A stretch of DNA of 64,000 nucleotides from Annona cherimola (GCA_030490835.1 CM059971.1:121304564-121368563), one strand, 5' to 3'. Shown: positions 23,570 through 34,607, counted from the stretch's first letter. Notes: generated by a model from the letters alone, not told the origin. Made by a program: numbers and translations.

Positions 23570-24130
23570 TTTCTTTTCATATATATTTTAGAATTTCTAT
23601 CCTTTTCCGTCAGTCAAAAGTTACCTTAGGCCTTCACCTTTTCAGTGGTTTCTTCGATGCACTTCCATCTTAAAGGCTATAGCCACCTGATGCACTACTA
23701 TAATATTAACCATACGTGCCTGTTCTAGGGATCGGTACTAAAATTGTGAAAGGGACGTTATCCACCACCAGAGGTGAGGCATTTAAAGACGTCAGAGTTA
23801 TAGATTAATTGCTGGGACTGGAAACGACCGCATCTATTGGAAATGGAGTTTGCTAGATTGAGTGGTTGACCTCAGCTTGCGATTTTGGTGTCTAACGACG
23901 TGTCCGGTGTTATTGCTTCGCAAGGGTCATCCCTTTTCAACTTGCTTTCCCATTACTCATACTCATCTCTTGGCCTTCCAGGTGGGAACCGTTTCCTTTG
24001 CTTCTTTCCTTTCTAGCTTTTCCTTCCACGCCACGTTCAATCTCGTCCGCACGATTGCTCAATTAAAAGGAGTTCTATGGCCATCCGATGTGAGGGCAGA
24101 TCTGGTCAGTCAGTAAATTAAAGTGGGCCA
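23570..24130. other. Unassigned GC-richer segment
   Basis: Higher-complexity sequence with one plus ORF (23862-24116, 84 codons) and no recognisable motif. It may be a fragment of a host gene or an old LTR element. Confidence 0.3.
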
Positions 24131-25440
24131 TGCATTATTAATTATATTAGGATGCTGAGCTAATGCAACCCCTCCATGTTCTTAATATTTTGTTTCAAGT
24201 GCAAACTACTCAATACGTTTGTTTACATAAATTCATGTGTCAAAAATCACTTTATTACAAATAAGAGCTATGTAGATTTTAAAAAATCACTTTCTTGAAA
24301 AGTTGTATTTTGTAAAAATTCAACCTGTTTTGGAAGTAAATATATATTATAAAAATTTAAAAATAACATTATATAATAGATTTCAAACAAAATGATTTTT
24401 ATATCCTGAACAGAGATATATAGATAAAATAAATAAATTATCTGGATTTTAAAAAAGATTTTTAAATAAAAATGGAGGGAGTGCATCGAAATTTACATGC
24501 GACACTGGTGCATTATATCATTATCCATTATATAAATTCCATAATTATTTATGCCGTTTTATGAAAATAGTGGATCGCTTGAAAGTCATAACTCCTCAAA
24601 GGGCTATGCATAGAAAGCTACATAATTTTTTATGTTTGCGACTGTTTTAGACATATATGCTCGGCAAATGACTGTGAATGACATTGAAATTGATGTGAAT
24701 TAATAAAATATCTCCAAAAGTTCATAATTTTAAGAGTCAAAACTTGCAATATTTTATTTTTCTAAAAAAGAATTTTACTTTGTTATGAATATTTTACATT
24801 TATATAAATAAATGATAAAACTATAAAATTTAAAAATTAAAAATAATACAATGTGAAATAATACATAGGTAGTAAAATAAAAATAAATCAAGGTAATTTG
24901 AGCATGTCAAACGGATGCCGGAGTGAAATAAGTTAGAAAATTTGAGTTTGTTCAAATCAAAAATAAAAGAATGGGAGGAATAGTGAAAATATGGATAAAA
25001 ATAATTAAATAAAATATGATAATACTAGAGATTTAAAAATATTATAATTTCAAAAAAGTGGTGCAGAAGGACTCGCGCAGTTAATCCTACTTGGTGGGAA
25101 GTAGCTTTTTTGGAGTTTTAATTTAATTTAATTTTTTTTGTCATTTTTGATGCAAAGTTCCTATTGTTTACGACTTAATTGACAAGACTTTTCTAACGAA
25201 TTATAACTTCAAATATATTCATAATAGATCAAACAAATCTCTGAAACAGTTACACTCTTTCATAATTAACAAAGGAATCTAGAAAGGAGGCTTGCAAAAA
25301 AAACAAATTATGTGTTATTATGTGCAATTTAATCAAAATTTAAGCTAATATTCTTATCCGGATTCGAAGTGTAGCCACCTACCATTGTGATACCATCAAT
25401 CGAAAGTGGATGAATTGAACTTAATAGGTTGATACTGATT
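24131..25440. other. AT-rich gene-free stretch with a dispersed repeat
   Basis: About 24840-25050 (gtgaaaatatggataaaa-taattaaataa) resembles 56060-56270, so a decayed repeat family is present. Nothing codes here. Confidence 0.4.
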
Positions 25441-25468
25441 GCTTGATTTATGTAATGGTTACTGCTCG

Positions 25469-26050
25469 AGGTGTAAATCGGGTCGGGTTGACTCGGGTTG
25501 AGGTAAATACAACTCTAATCCGCTTCATAAAATCTCAACTCAATCCTATTTTTAACCATATTTTATACCTTAACTCAACTCTATTTTTAATCCTATTTAC
25601 ACCTTTACCCAACCTTATTTTCAACCCTACTTAACACCTTAACCCAATCCTACTTTAACCCTATAAAAATTGGTTTTTGATTCGGGTTAGAAATCAGGTT
25701 ACTAAATATATAATATTTAAATATATTTTGCTTAATTAAATCTGTTTTAAATATAAATTTATATGAAAGAATAAAAATTAATCTTTTTTGCATGAATAAT
25801 TTCTCATTTATGACTTTTACAATAAAATAATTGTTAAATAATCTTATTTTAAAGCAATAATGTCGAGTTAATTCTTATGTATTATGTGTTAATATATCAT
25901 TATTTTTAACAATCTATTATATTTTATAGTAACATATAAAATCAGGTCGGGTTAGGTTGAAAAATAAGTTATATAACCCGAATTAAATCGAACTGATTTC
26001 AAAAGTGGGTTGGTCGGGTTCGGGTTAAAACTAATCCTATTTACACCCTA
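25469..26050. mobile_element. Non-autonomous TIR element
   Basis: The ends are inverted: AGGTGTAAATCGGGTCGGG at the left and AGGGTGTAAATAGGATTAG on the reverse strand at the right. The subterminal regions are rich in cgggtt/aacccg repeats pointing towards each other, as in many plant hAT-related elements. I found no target duplication. 582 bp, non-coding. Confidence 0.5.
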
Positions 26051-26810
26051 AAAAAACAAAAGAGACGACTGTTAAACAAAACACCACTCAAAGTTCAATA
26101 TATCTGTGCATATTAAAAATTATATGTTTCTGTAAACTAAAGATTCCTAGTTAGACCTTACTATGGATGCGCAGGGACGTGGACGTGCGCAGAATATCCA
26201 TCTGAAACTGGATTCTGCGGAGTCCAAGCCGTCCTGGACTGCTGTTTGATGCTCTCGATATTCAACATCTTAGCTCGTTGGATGACTTCTCTAGCTGTGC
26301 GTGACTCGCGTGTCCTGAATTGATATATGTACTTGTACGCTTACAACCACAGCATGTGTCTGTCGTGTGCGAGTGCGACATGTACGTAAGAAATACAAAA
26401 TTAAAAACAGGAGAAATTGAGGGTCGGTCCTATATATAATTGGAACCCCAAATTGGTCCAATATATGCCCACTAGTCTCGTTGTAATAATATCAAGGTTG
26501 AAAATTTTAATTTTGACCCATGTCCATGGATGGGTATGAACACTAGAAAGAAAAAATATCAGGGTGAGAGTTGCGGCGTTGAAATGGATTGCTGGGAACA
26601 GAAGATGGTGATTGGTTCCACTTGAGAAAATGGCAGGTCATGCGGTCAAAATTGGCATGGAATCTGGCCATGAAACGGCACTGGGGGGCCTTGGCCGGCT
26701 GACTGCCTCACCGCTTGCCCCTTTACACTGCCTTTCGACTTCGCCGGTGAACCCGACCACATCACTAGGCGCATGCGATCAATGCCCAAATAGAAAGGCA
26801 TTGAAGGTTA
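26051..26810. other. Gene-free target region of the chromovirus
   Basis: Moderate GC from about 26160 to 26810, with no ORF above 70 codons and no recognisable protein. The LTR element inserted at its right edge, and the interrupted sequence resumes at 32403. Confidence 0.4.
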
Positions 26811-26815
26811 TACTA
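26811..26815. repeat. Target site duplication TACTA, left
   Basis: 5-bp direct repeat abutting the 5' LTR, matched exactly at 32398-32402. Confidence 0.9.
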
Positions 26816-27229
26816 TGATAGGACCATGCTTAGATCTACCACCCCACCACCGGCAAGTGGGAAGGAAGAGTCGACCAGAGCCGGGCCACCCTCAGACCCA
26901 TCTGAGGAAGTGACAGAGCCCAGATATCGGTTGCGTGCACGTGATAGGCTAAAGCCACGTGCCCGATGGAGCCCGGAGGGAAGACAGGTCAGACGCACAC
27001 CATTTAAAGGCGGGAACGGACAGTGAGAGGGGATCTGGGAAAATTCATGTATTCTTGAAAGAGAGAAAAGTAGGGAGATAAGAGGGAGGCTAGTAATGGC
27101 TTGTGTAAGAGGATTTTAAATCCTCTGGACTCGGTGTTTTCAGCTGAGAGTTTTGTAAACAGATCATTGTCTGTAATAGAAGGATTTCTGTTTCCGTTCA
27201 ATTCTCTGAATTCTTTCTCGGTCCTATCA
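26816..27229 (+). repeat. 5' LTR of the chromovirus, 414 bp
   Basis: Same sequence as 31984-32397 by base-by-base reading. It therefore also contains the last 208 coding bases of the polyprotein (as a stand-alone frame at 26826-27026). Confidence 0.95.
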
Positions 27230-27241
27230 AGGTATCAGAGC
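27230..27241 (+). promoter_or_regulatory. Primer binding site, initiator tRNA-Met
   Basis: AGGTATCAGAGC follows the LTR directly and matches TGGTATCAGAGC, the complement of the plant initiator tRNA-Met 3' end, at all but the first base. Confidence 0.85.
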
Positions 27242-27253
27242 CTAGCGATCCAA

Positions 27254-30200
27254 ATGACAACGAGCAAAAGGCAAGAACACGCCAATCTGATCCCAGAAGG
27301 AGAAGTAGGAGCTCCCAACCGAGACCGACTGATCCAAGAGGAAGATCGAGTAAGCAGGGTGGAGTTTGAGAATCTGGCGGACTCAGTAAGGAACCTCGGG
27401 CAGACCATGGCCGAAGTAAGGGACGATCTACAGCAGCTCGTTTTCCAAGTCGGTGTCCATAGGCACGATCGAGGAGGGAGAAACAACGGGGAAGGTTCAC
27501 AGGAGTATGATCGGCCTTCATGGCGTGGACCGCACACAGATCGGACTCAAGATCGAGGATGGCGAACACGGGGCGTTGGAAGCGGGCCGTTCTTGGAAAA
27601 GGGATATCAGCACGGGCGGCTTGAGGATAAAGATTGGCATACAGGTCGCCATCAGGAGCCACGCAGAGAGTTCTCAGGGGCCTGGGCCGAGAACGAGTTT
27701 ACGACGGCGCGTCGGGAGCAAGTATACGGGGGTGCTGGCTGGGAGGAGCCAAGGGAAAGAGGAATCCACGCGGGTCATCCTCGTCTAGACTTTCCGATGT
27801 TCTCAACAGGCGATCCGAATGCCTGGATCGTACGCGCCGAGAACTTCTTTGATCTGTATGAGACGCCGGAGGGCCAGAAGACGCGCATTGCGTCACAACA
27901 TTTGGAAGGGGATGCAGTGGATTGGCTGCAATGGATGCGGCGGTCGCACCCGGGGGTGAGGTGGACGGAATTTTGTGCCGCATTAAGGGAGCGCTTTGCT
28001 CCGACACATATACTAGACGTCGACGTGGCATTGCCCAAAATCAGGCAAAGCGGAAGCCTGGAGGATTATATACATGAGTTTGAGAAACTCTTCAATAGAT
28101 CGGAGGGATGGCCGGATCAGAAATTAAAAGGGGTGTTCATCAGTGGACTACGAGGGGATTTGCTCGCCGATGTCATGCTATACCGACCAGCTTCAACTTC
28201 ACAAGCGATGGAAATAGCCCGACAGTTCGAATTTAGACGCAACCAGAAGAGGCTGTGGCAAGGTCGAATGGGAAGAGAGCGGCCAATCGGAGGCGGTAGG
28301 ATGGAGACACGGACGGACCAGTATAATATGGCCGCCGTTTCGAGTGGAGGAGGAACAGATAATAAAGCTGACTCTAGGCAACAGACTATGCCTAAGAAGG
28401 ACAACCAGGTAACCAAGCTATCCTTGTCGCAAATGCAGGAAAGAAGGAAAAAGGGGTTGTGTTTTTATTGTGATGAGAAATATTCAAGGGGACATGAGTG
28501 TAAGACTCGGCAGTTATACAGTCTGAGTGCAGAGGAAGAATACGCGGACACAGACTTTGGAGCGGAGGAGCAATGGGGGGAAGATATTCGAGATCATACC
28601 ATGCTCGAGATTTCATTACATGCCTTATCCGGCGCCACCGTCAGACAAACCATGAAGGTCCGAGGACAGATTAGAGGAAAGGAGGTGCTAGTCTTGGTGG
28701 ACAGTGGGAGCACAAATAACTTCATTCACTGCCGGTTGGTGGACAAGTTGAATCTACGAGTGCAACCGTCCGTGGGGTTTTATGTGGCCACAGGAGGAGG
28801 GATCAAATTGCCCTGTTCAGGCATTTGCAGAGAGATTACCATCCGGCTACAAGGATATAGCACCATGGTGGATCTGTACCCGCTATCACTGGGAACCACG
28901 GAAGTTGTACTAGGAATGGAGTGGCTAGAGGAGTTGGGAACAGTAGAGTGCAACTGGAAACAGAAAACCATGAGCTTTGTAGCAAGCCAGAAGAAGTATG
29001 TACTACAAGGCTTGCCCGAGGGACCTGTTTCGGAACTGGAAGTAGCAGGGTTAAAGAAATTAGAAGGACAATTGTTTCTTGTGCACGCAACGGAGGAAGG
29101 ATTGAGGTTGAAAGGACAATCGGTTGATCATGGCCAGAGTCGGGATCAATTAACTGACATACTCCGGCAATTTGAAGATATCTTCCACATGCCTAAAGGG
29201 CTGCCTCCACAGAGGGGATTGGAGCATCGTATCCAACTATTGCCAGGGGCACCTCCCGCATCAGTACGACCGTATAGGTACCCCCATGTACAGAAGTCAG
29301 AGATTGAATCCCAGGTTCAGGACCTGCTGGATAAAGGATTAATTCAACCCAGTACCAGCCCATTCTCTGCTCCGGTGCTACTGGTTAAGAAAAAAGACAA
29401 TACGTGGCGGATGTGCGTCGACTACAGAGCACTCAATCAGATCACCGTCAAGGATAAGTTTCCAATTCCCGTCATCGATGAGCTACTGGACGAACTGAGG
29501 GGCGCGTCCGTATTCTCAAAGCTCGACCTCAAATCGGGATATCACCAAATCCTTATGGATCCTCAAGACATCTGCAAAACAGCATTTCGCACTCACCAAG
29601 GTCAGTATGAATTCAAAGTAATGCCGTTTGGATTATCTAATGCACCGGCCACATTTCAGGCGCTAATGAACAGAATCTTTGGACCTTATTTGCGGAGATT
29701 TGTTCTGGTGTTCTTCGACGATATATTGGTCTACAGCTCGTCATGGGAAGATCACCTACAGCACTTGCAACAAGTTTTCTCGGTCCTACGGAAGAACTCC
29801 CTATATGCGAACCAATCCAAATGCTCCTTTGGTCAGGCCGTCATTCACTATTTGGGACATGTGGTCTCTGCTAGAGGAGTACAGGTTGACGCAGAGAAAA
29901 TCGAAGCCATTCAAGCATGGCCTATTCCCAAGACACTGAAACAACTGAGAGCTTTTTTAGGATTGGCTGGTTACTATCGCAAATTCATCAAGAATTATGG
30001 ATGGATAGCGGCGCCACTTACTGCCCTTACTAAGAAGGGTATGTTCATTTGGAATGAAAGTGCAACGCAAGCTTTCAACGCCTTGAAGACAGCCATGGCC
30101 AGTCCCCCGGTTCTGTCTCTGCCAGATTTTTCGAAGCCATTCGTAATCGAATGTGATGCGTCCGGTTCGGGCGTCGGGGCAGTTCTACTTCAGCAAGGTC

Positions 30201-32194
30201 ACCCCATCGCCTACTTTAGTAAGGCAATCCCCCTGCAGCAACATGGCCGTTCCACGTATGAGCAAGAACTGATGGCTTTGGTCATGGCCGTCAAGAAATG
30301 GCGTCCTTATCTGTTAGGCCAAAGTTTCGTGGTCCGTACAGACCATCATAGCTTGAAATTCTTAATGGATCAAAAGGGGCTTACTCCTTTTCAGCAGAAG
30401 TGGGTAGTGAAGCTGTTGGGATATGATTTCTCCATAGAATTCAAAAAAGGCGCAACTAACAATGCCGCAGATGCTCTGTCTAGGCAAGGAGAAATGTTAG
30501 AATTGGCTATCAGTCAGTGCGTATTTCCACTCCTCACGAAAATCGTTGAGGAGTGTCGCAATAATACAGACTTAGCAGGGTTGCGGGGACGTATTGAAGC
30601 ATCACCATCCGACTTTCCTAACTACAAGATCATCGACGGATTGATCTACAAGCACCAGCGATTGGTTCTACCATCCACAAGTAAGCATATACCCGCCCTT
30701 TTGCTTCATTTTCATGATTCGAGCTTAGGTGGCCATGCGGGTATACTGAAGACATTAGAGATGATCCGGGAGCACTTTCACTGGAAGGGGATGAAGCGGT
30801 GCATTCAGCAATATATCTCGCAATGCCATACTTGCAACCAGGCGAAATATGTGGCTCAAAAACCGGCAGGACTAATCCAGCCTCTGCCGATTCCGACGGC
30901 TCCCTGGAAGGAGATTTCTCTAGACTTTATTGAGGGCCTTCCCCTCTCTCACGGCAAATCGGCTATATTGGTGGTAGTGGATCGATTGTCCAAATATGCG
31001 CATTTTATGGCGTTACCGCACCCCTATACAGCTACAATGGTTGCTCAGGAATTTGTAAAAGGGATTGTCCGCTTGCATGGATTCCCTTCTACAGTCATCT
31101 CTGACAGAGATCCAACCTTCTTGAGTAAGTTTTGGCAAGCCTTCTTCAAGTGTCATCAATCGGGCCTCCGATACTCAACGGCATACCATCCCCAAACGGA
31201 TGGGCAAACAGAGGTGGTTAATCGCACTCTGGAGACATATCTCCGGCTCTTTGTCATGCACCGACCCACCAAGTGGCTAGACTGGCTTCCTTGGGCGGAA
31301 TTGTGGTATAACAGTTCTTACCATTCATCCTCTCAGTTCACCCCATTTGAAATGGTCTATGGCAGGAAACCACCAATTATACCGCGATATGAAGTGGGCT
31401 CGTGTGCAGTGTTCGATGTCGATGCTACACTGCGTGAACGAGATCACCTGCTGGAGGAATTGCAGATCAATCTAAGGCGGGCACAGAACCGAATGCGCCA
31501 AATAGCCGACAGTAAAAGGTCGGAAGCGTCATTCGAGGTCGGTGACCATGTGTATTTGAAGCTTCACCCCTTTCGTCAGATGTCTCTGCGCGCAAACAAA
31601 TTTTCTAAGCTATCTCCTCGTTATTATGGGCCCTTCAAAGTTTTGGAACGCATCGGCATAGTGGCATATCGCCTGGAACTGCCCTTGACATCTCGGATTC
31701 ACAACGTTTTCCATGTGTCCTTGCTGAAACGTTGTGTGAATCCGGAGATGATCTCCTCGACTCTTCCTCCGACGACGGAAGATGACCTTCAGTTACAACC
31801 CCAGCCGGAGGCTCTTCTAGCAACCCGCACGATTCTGCGCGGTAAGCAGCCAATTATGGAAATTTTGGTTCATTGGACGGGCCTTCCTTCATCTGACGAC
31901 TCTTGGGTGCCATTGTCTCAATTGCGTCGAGATTTTCCCGACAACAGCTTGGTGGACCAAGCTATTTCTCAAGCTGGGGGGGATGATAGGACCATGCTTA
32001 GATCTACCACCCCACCACCGGCAAGTGGGAAGGAAGAGTCGACCAGAGCCGGGCCACCCTCAGACCCATCTGAGGAAGTGACAGAGCCCAGATATCGGTT
32101 GCGTGCACGTGATAGGCTAAAGCCACGTGCCCGATGGAGCCCGGAGGGAAGACAGGTCAGACGCACACCATTTAAAGGCGGGAACGGACAGTGA
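27254..32194 (+). CDS. Gag-pol polyprotein of the chromovirus
   Basis: A single frame of 1646 residues starts at the first ATG after the PBS. The frame is open upstream into the 5' LTR, but that part is unlikely to be translated. Order: gag capsid (LDFPMFSTGDPNAWI, EFEKLFNRSEGWPDQKL), Cys/His knuckle (CFYCDEKYSRGHEC, from residue 403), aspartic protease (DSG, Asp483), reverse transcriptase (MCVDYRALNQ; FFDD, Asp822-823), RNase H (ECDASG, Asp968), integrase with HHCC zinc motif and Asp1224, Asp1284, Glu1320 (the last pair in DD35E spacing), then a chromodomain-like segment with Trp1541 (ILVHWTGLPSSDDSW). The last 69-70 residues are encoded inside the 3' LTR and are arginine-rich. All catalytic motifs are intact and there is no frameshift between gag and pol, so it may be active. 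Confidence 0.93.
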   Translation: MTTSKRQEHANLIPEGEVGAPNRDRLIQEEDRVSRVEFENLADSVRNLGQTMAEVRDDLQQLVFQVGVHRHDRGGRNNGEGSQEYDRPSWRGPHTDRTQDRGWRTRGVGSGPFLEKGYQHGRLEDKDWHTGRHQEPRREFSGAWAENEFTTARREQVYGGAGWEEPRERGIHAGHPRLDFPMFSTGDPNAWIVRAENFFDLYETPEGQKTRIASQHLEGDAVDWLQWMRRSHPGVRWTEFCAALRERFAPTHILDVDVALPKIRQSGSLEDYIHEFEKLFNRSEGWPDQKLKGVFISGLRGDLLADVMLYRPASTSQAMEIARQFEFRRNQKRLWQGRMGRERPIGGGRMETRTDQYNMAAVSSGGGTDNKADSRQQTMPKKDNQVTKLSLSQMQERRKKGLCFYCDEKYSRGHECKTRQLYSLSAEEEYADTDFGAEEQWGEDIRDHTMLEISLHALSGATVRQTMKVRGQIRGKEVLVLVDSGSTNNFIHCRLVDKLNLRVQPSVGFYVATGGGIKLPCSGICREITIRLQGYSTMVDLYPLSLGTTEVVLGMEWLEELGTVECNWKQKTMSFVASQKKYVLQGLPEGPVSELEVAGLKKLEGQLFLVHATEEGLRLKGQSVDHGQSRDQLTDILRQFEDIFHMPKGLPPQRGLEHRIQLLPGAPPASVRPYRYPHVQKSEIESQVQDLLDKGLIQPSTSPFSAPVLLVKKKDNTWRMCVDYRALNQITVKDKFPIPVIDELLDELRGASVFSKLDLKSGYHQILMDPQDICKTAFRTHQGQYEFKVMPFGLSNAPATFQALMNRIFGPYLRRFVLVFFDDILVYSSSWEDHLQHLQQVFSVLRKNSLYANQSKCSFGQAVIHYLGHVVSARGVQVDAEKIEAIQAWPIPKTLKQLRAFLGLAGYYRKFIKNYGWIAAPLTALTKKGMFIWNESATQAFNALKTAMASPPVLSLPDFSKPFVIECDASGSGVGAVLLQQGHPIAYFSKAIPLQQHGRSTYEQELMALVMAVKKWRPYLLGQSFVVRTDHHSLKFLMDQKGLTPFQQKWVVKLLGYDFSIEFKKGATNNAADALSRQGEMLELAISQCVFPLLTKIVEECRNNTDLAGLRGRIEASPSDFPNYKIIDGLIYKHQRLVLPSTSKHIPALLLHFHDSSLGGHAGILKTLEMIREHFHWKGMKRCIQQYISQCHTCNQAKYVAQKPAGLIQPLPIPTAPWKEISLDFIEGLPLSHGKSAILVVVDRLSKYAHFMALPHPYTATMVAQEFVKGIVRLHGFPSTVISDRDPTFLSKFWQAFFKCHQSGLRYSTAYHPQTDGQTEVVNRTLETYLRLFVMHRPTKWLDWLPWAELWYNSSYHSSSQFTPFEMVYGRKPPIIPRYEVGSCAVFDVDATLRERDHLLEELQINLRRAQNRMRQIADSKRSEASFEVGDHVYLKLHPFRQMSLRANKFSKLSPRYYGPFKVLERIGIVAYRLELPLTSRIHNVFHVSLLKRCVNPEMISSTLPPTTEDDLQLQPQPEALLATRTILRGKQPIMEILVHWTGLPSSDDSWVPLSQLRRDFPDNSLVDQAISQAGGDDRTMLRSTTPPPASGKEESTRAGPPSDPSEEVTEPRYRLRARDRLKPRARWSPEGRQVRRTPFKGGNGQ
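31971..31983 (+). promoter_or_regulatory. Polypurine tract inside the coding frame
   Basis: AAGCTGGGGGGGA directly precedes the 3' LTR and would prime plus-strand synthesis. It also encodes part of the polyprotein (QAGGD), so it is under double constraint. Confidence 0.8.
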
Positions 32195-32397
32195 GAGGGG
32201 ATCTGGGAAAATTCATGTATTCTTGAAAGAGAGAAAAGTAGGGAGATAAGAGGGAGGCTAGTAATGGCTTGTGTAAGAGGATTTTAAATCCTCTGGACTC
32301 GGTGTTTTCAGCTGAGAGTTTTGTAAACAGATCATTGTCTGTAATAGAAGGATTTCTGTTTCCGTTCAATTCTCTGAATTCTTTCTCGGTCCTATCA
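31984..32397 (+). repeat. 3' LTR of the chromovirus, 414 bp
   Basis: Identical to 26816-27229. The gag-pol stop codon TGA lies 208 bases in, at 32192-32194. Confidence 0.95.
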
Positions 32398-32402
32398 TAC
32401 TA
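32398..32402. repeat. Target site duplication TACTA, right
   Basis: Exact copy of 26811-26815. Confidence 0.9.
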
Positions 32403-33000
32403 TCCATGACTAAGAGGATTATATTAGAGGATTTATAGTGTCTAATAAATGACATAGAAATAAACTGACTTTGATGTCATGAGTGAAGGATTAAAAATAG
32501 TTGACTTTGGTCGAGATATTTGCAGTTTTTTTCCTTATGTAAGGTATTATTAAAAAAAAATTCTCATTGTGTGAGGATAATGAATTTACTTGAATATAAT
32601 ATGAGTTGTAATGATATATATAAATACCCATAAAAGAATTACTAATAAGTGAGTAAAATTGCTATCAATGGGAGAGTAAGCTATCATGAAAGTTGGTCTC
32701 CGTAGATAGAATATTTATACAATGAATAGACACAATTATCTTGTTTAAATTGCAATTTGAGATCAAATGTTGTTGTGGGGTGAAAGCATGGTGTCGATCC
32801 ACTGCACTTGATGCACTTACCTTTTTTTTTTTATATATAAATTTTTTTCGCCAAGACATAGACCCAAGTATGACCTTCTTATATATAATTCATAATTTAT
32901 ATGATTTTATTAAATATTCTTTGAAATTTTAAAAATAATAATAAAATCATAAAAATATAAAAATAATGTATACTCAAGGTTCATGCTTCAGCAGTTGGGC
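32403..33000. other. AT-rich gene-free stretch
   Basis: Nothing codes here; only short ORFs of about 64 codons and a T run near 32821-32832. Confidence 0.4.
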
Positions 33001-33500
33001 TTGCATCGTGGCAAAATATAAAATAAAAGGGATCAGTGGACCGGCTGCATTCGATCCGGCCCAAGAAGCATCGCCCCCAGTGTTGCGAGCTGCGACGACG
33101 AATCAACGACCGCAACCAGAGTCGGACCACTTTCCTAGTTCATAGGCGTTTTCAAGGGGGCTGGAGATCGATCCCAATGAGTTACATGTGCAACTTGAAA
33201 TCCGATCGAGAACATAGGGTATGACAGACGCACACATAAAATTGTACTTCGATATCTTCATCAAAAAATAAAAATACTTCGATGGCCTATGGAAGGTGAG
33301 GGGTTGGGTGGGGGAGATGAGCCCGGGTTTCTTTGAGAAGATGTCGTTCCAGTCTAGCACGGGGTCTGGGCCGTCTGCAGACAGGCCGAGGCGTTCCATT
33401 ACGGGCAGGGCCTGACGGCAGCTAGGAAGCCCGCAGCGCCATTCAAAAGCAGGCTTCAACGGCATTTTTTTTTTGAACCCCTCAAATCTCGTCAACTTGA
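33001..33500 (-). other. Possible gene fragment, unrecognised
   Basis: A GC-rich island with a 130-codon minus frame (33103-33495). Its first 70 residues (for example FEWRCGLPSCRQ and DPVLDWNDIFSK) look protein-like rather than random, while the rest turns AT-rich and featureless. This could be a first coding exon followed by intron, or a captured exon. I do not recognise the family. Confidence 0.35.
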
Positions 33501-33936
33501 CATATTGTCACCGAAAAATCTGCTAGGATGTTTGGACTGAAAATCCTTCGTGGAACTGGGAGAGTCAGAGATTACTGGTGAAATTCTGATTAATGACAAA
33601 TGATTGCAGCAACTTTTAAGGACGTTAGAGGTTTCATTTCCAAATGTGTCTGGATAAGACAAAAAGAAATGATTGGCAATTCATCGGCGCGTCTTAAGTA
33701 GCTTTTAGGCCATCTACATTATTCACTAGTGATTGCTACAGAGAAAAAAAAGAACACCAAACATCTGCGCACGGGCTGGCAATTTAAATTTCAGAATGTT
33801 TGAAAATTGATAGGGATTTAATAGAAGATAGATTAGGAGCGATGTATACTTGATTCTCGGGCTGGAAATAGAGTCCGAGATTCCCCAAGTAAGGTTTTGT
33901 AATTTCACGTGTTTTAGGGATTTAACCCATATTTTC

Positions 33937-34346
33937 GGATTTTTCCTAAATATACCCACTACGTTTCAGAAATTCCAGATTTTCAAAAATGCCCACTCTG
34001 TTAAAGCCCATTAAGTAAGTTAACGATTATCCATGTTAAATGTTGGTTACAATTTCCTAAATGCCAAAATACCCATGATGTAACATAATAAAAGATGAAA
34101 AAATGAAATGAGAATAAAACTAGAGCTCTCCATACTTAAAACTCTTGCACAATTAGGGTAGCGGTGAGTTATGATATTTAATATTTTGAATCCAACGTTA
34201 AATTTGATGAACATATTAGTAATTCCACAAATGGATTGATGGTGTTTATTAACGTTTGTAACGGAGTGGGCATTTTTGAGATTACATGTAAACGTAGTTA
34301 GTATATTTGAAAATTTTAAAACATAATGGGTATATTTGGGAACAAC
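33937..34346. mobile_element. Mutator-like MITE with 11-bp flanking repeat
   Basis: The 410-bp element has inverted ends (GGATTTTTCCTAAATATACCC on the left; GTTGTTCCCAAATATACCC on the reverse strand at the right), flanked by CCCATATTTTC at 33926-33936 and 34347-34357. A 9-bp duplication within it is expected for Mutator elements; the extra bases may be chance. Non-coding. Confidence 0.7.
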
Positions 34347-34395
34347 CCCATATTTTCAAAAATAAGAATGTGTGTGAATTAAAAGAGATTTGATA

Positions 34396-34607
34396 GTGTT
34401 TTTTTCTTATTAATATATATTTATACCCACCTCGATTTGTATTATGAAAGAGACAACATGCTCTTAAGTCTCATCCATATAAATTTGGAGATAAAGTTCT
34501 CATTTTTAATGCAGAGAGACCATGCTCCCAACCTGGATCGAACCAATATCTCATTTAGCCATCATTTAGCCAGTGGTGATGACCATTGCGCCGTCGTGTT
34601 AGGCTCA
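34396..34607 (-). mobile_element. tRNA-derived SINE
   Basis: The minus strand reads 5'-...GGCGCAATGG (A box, 34583-34592) then TGGTTCGATCC (B box, 34535-34545), about 40 bases apart, and ends at the left in an A-rich tail (T run 34399-34405). The flanking 8-bp ATTTGATA at 34388-34395 and 34608-34615 is the likely target duplication. About 212 bp, non-coding, dependent on a LINE for mobility. Confidence 0.65.

Larger units (their letters stand above)
26816..32397 (+). mobile_element. Complete Ty3/Gypsy chromovirus-like LTR retrotransposon
   Basis: The 5582-bp element has 414-bp LTRs that I read as identical end to end, starting TGATAGG and ending CCTATCA (7-bp inverted termini). A 5-bp target duplication TACTA flanks it (26811-26815 and 32398-32402). 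It has a PBS for initiator tRNA-Met, one uninterrupted gag-pol frame and a polypurine tract. Integrase precedes a C-terminal chromodomain-like segment, placing it among chromoviruses; the small size and short LTRs suggest the Reina lineage, with CRM as an alternative. Identical LTRs and an open frame mean a very young, possibly autonomous copy. Confidence 0.95.

Noticed and set aside
27101..27253. Upstream extension of the chromovirus polyprotein into the 5' LTR
   Set aside because: These 51 codons precede and overlap the PBS; the ATG at 27254 just after the PBS is the standard position.
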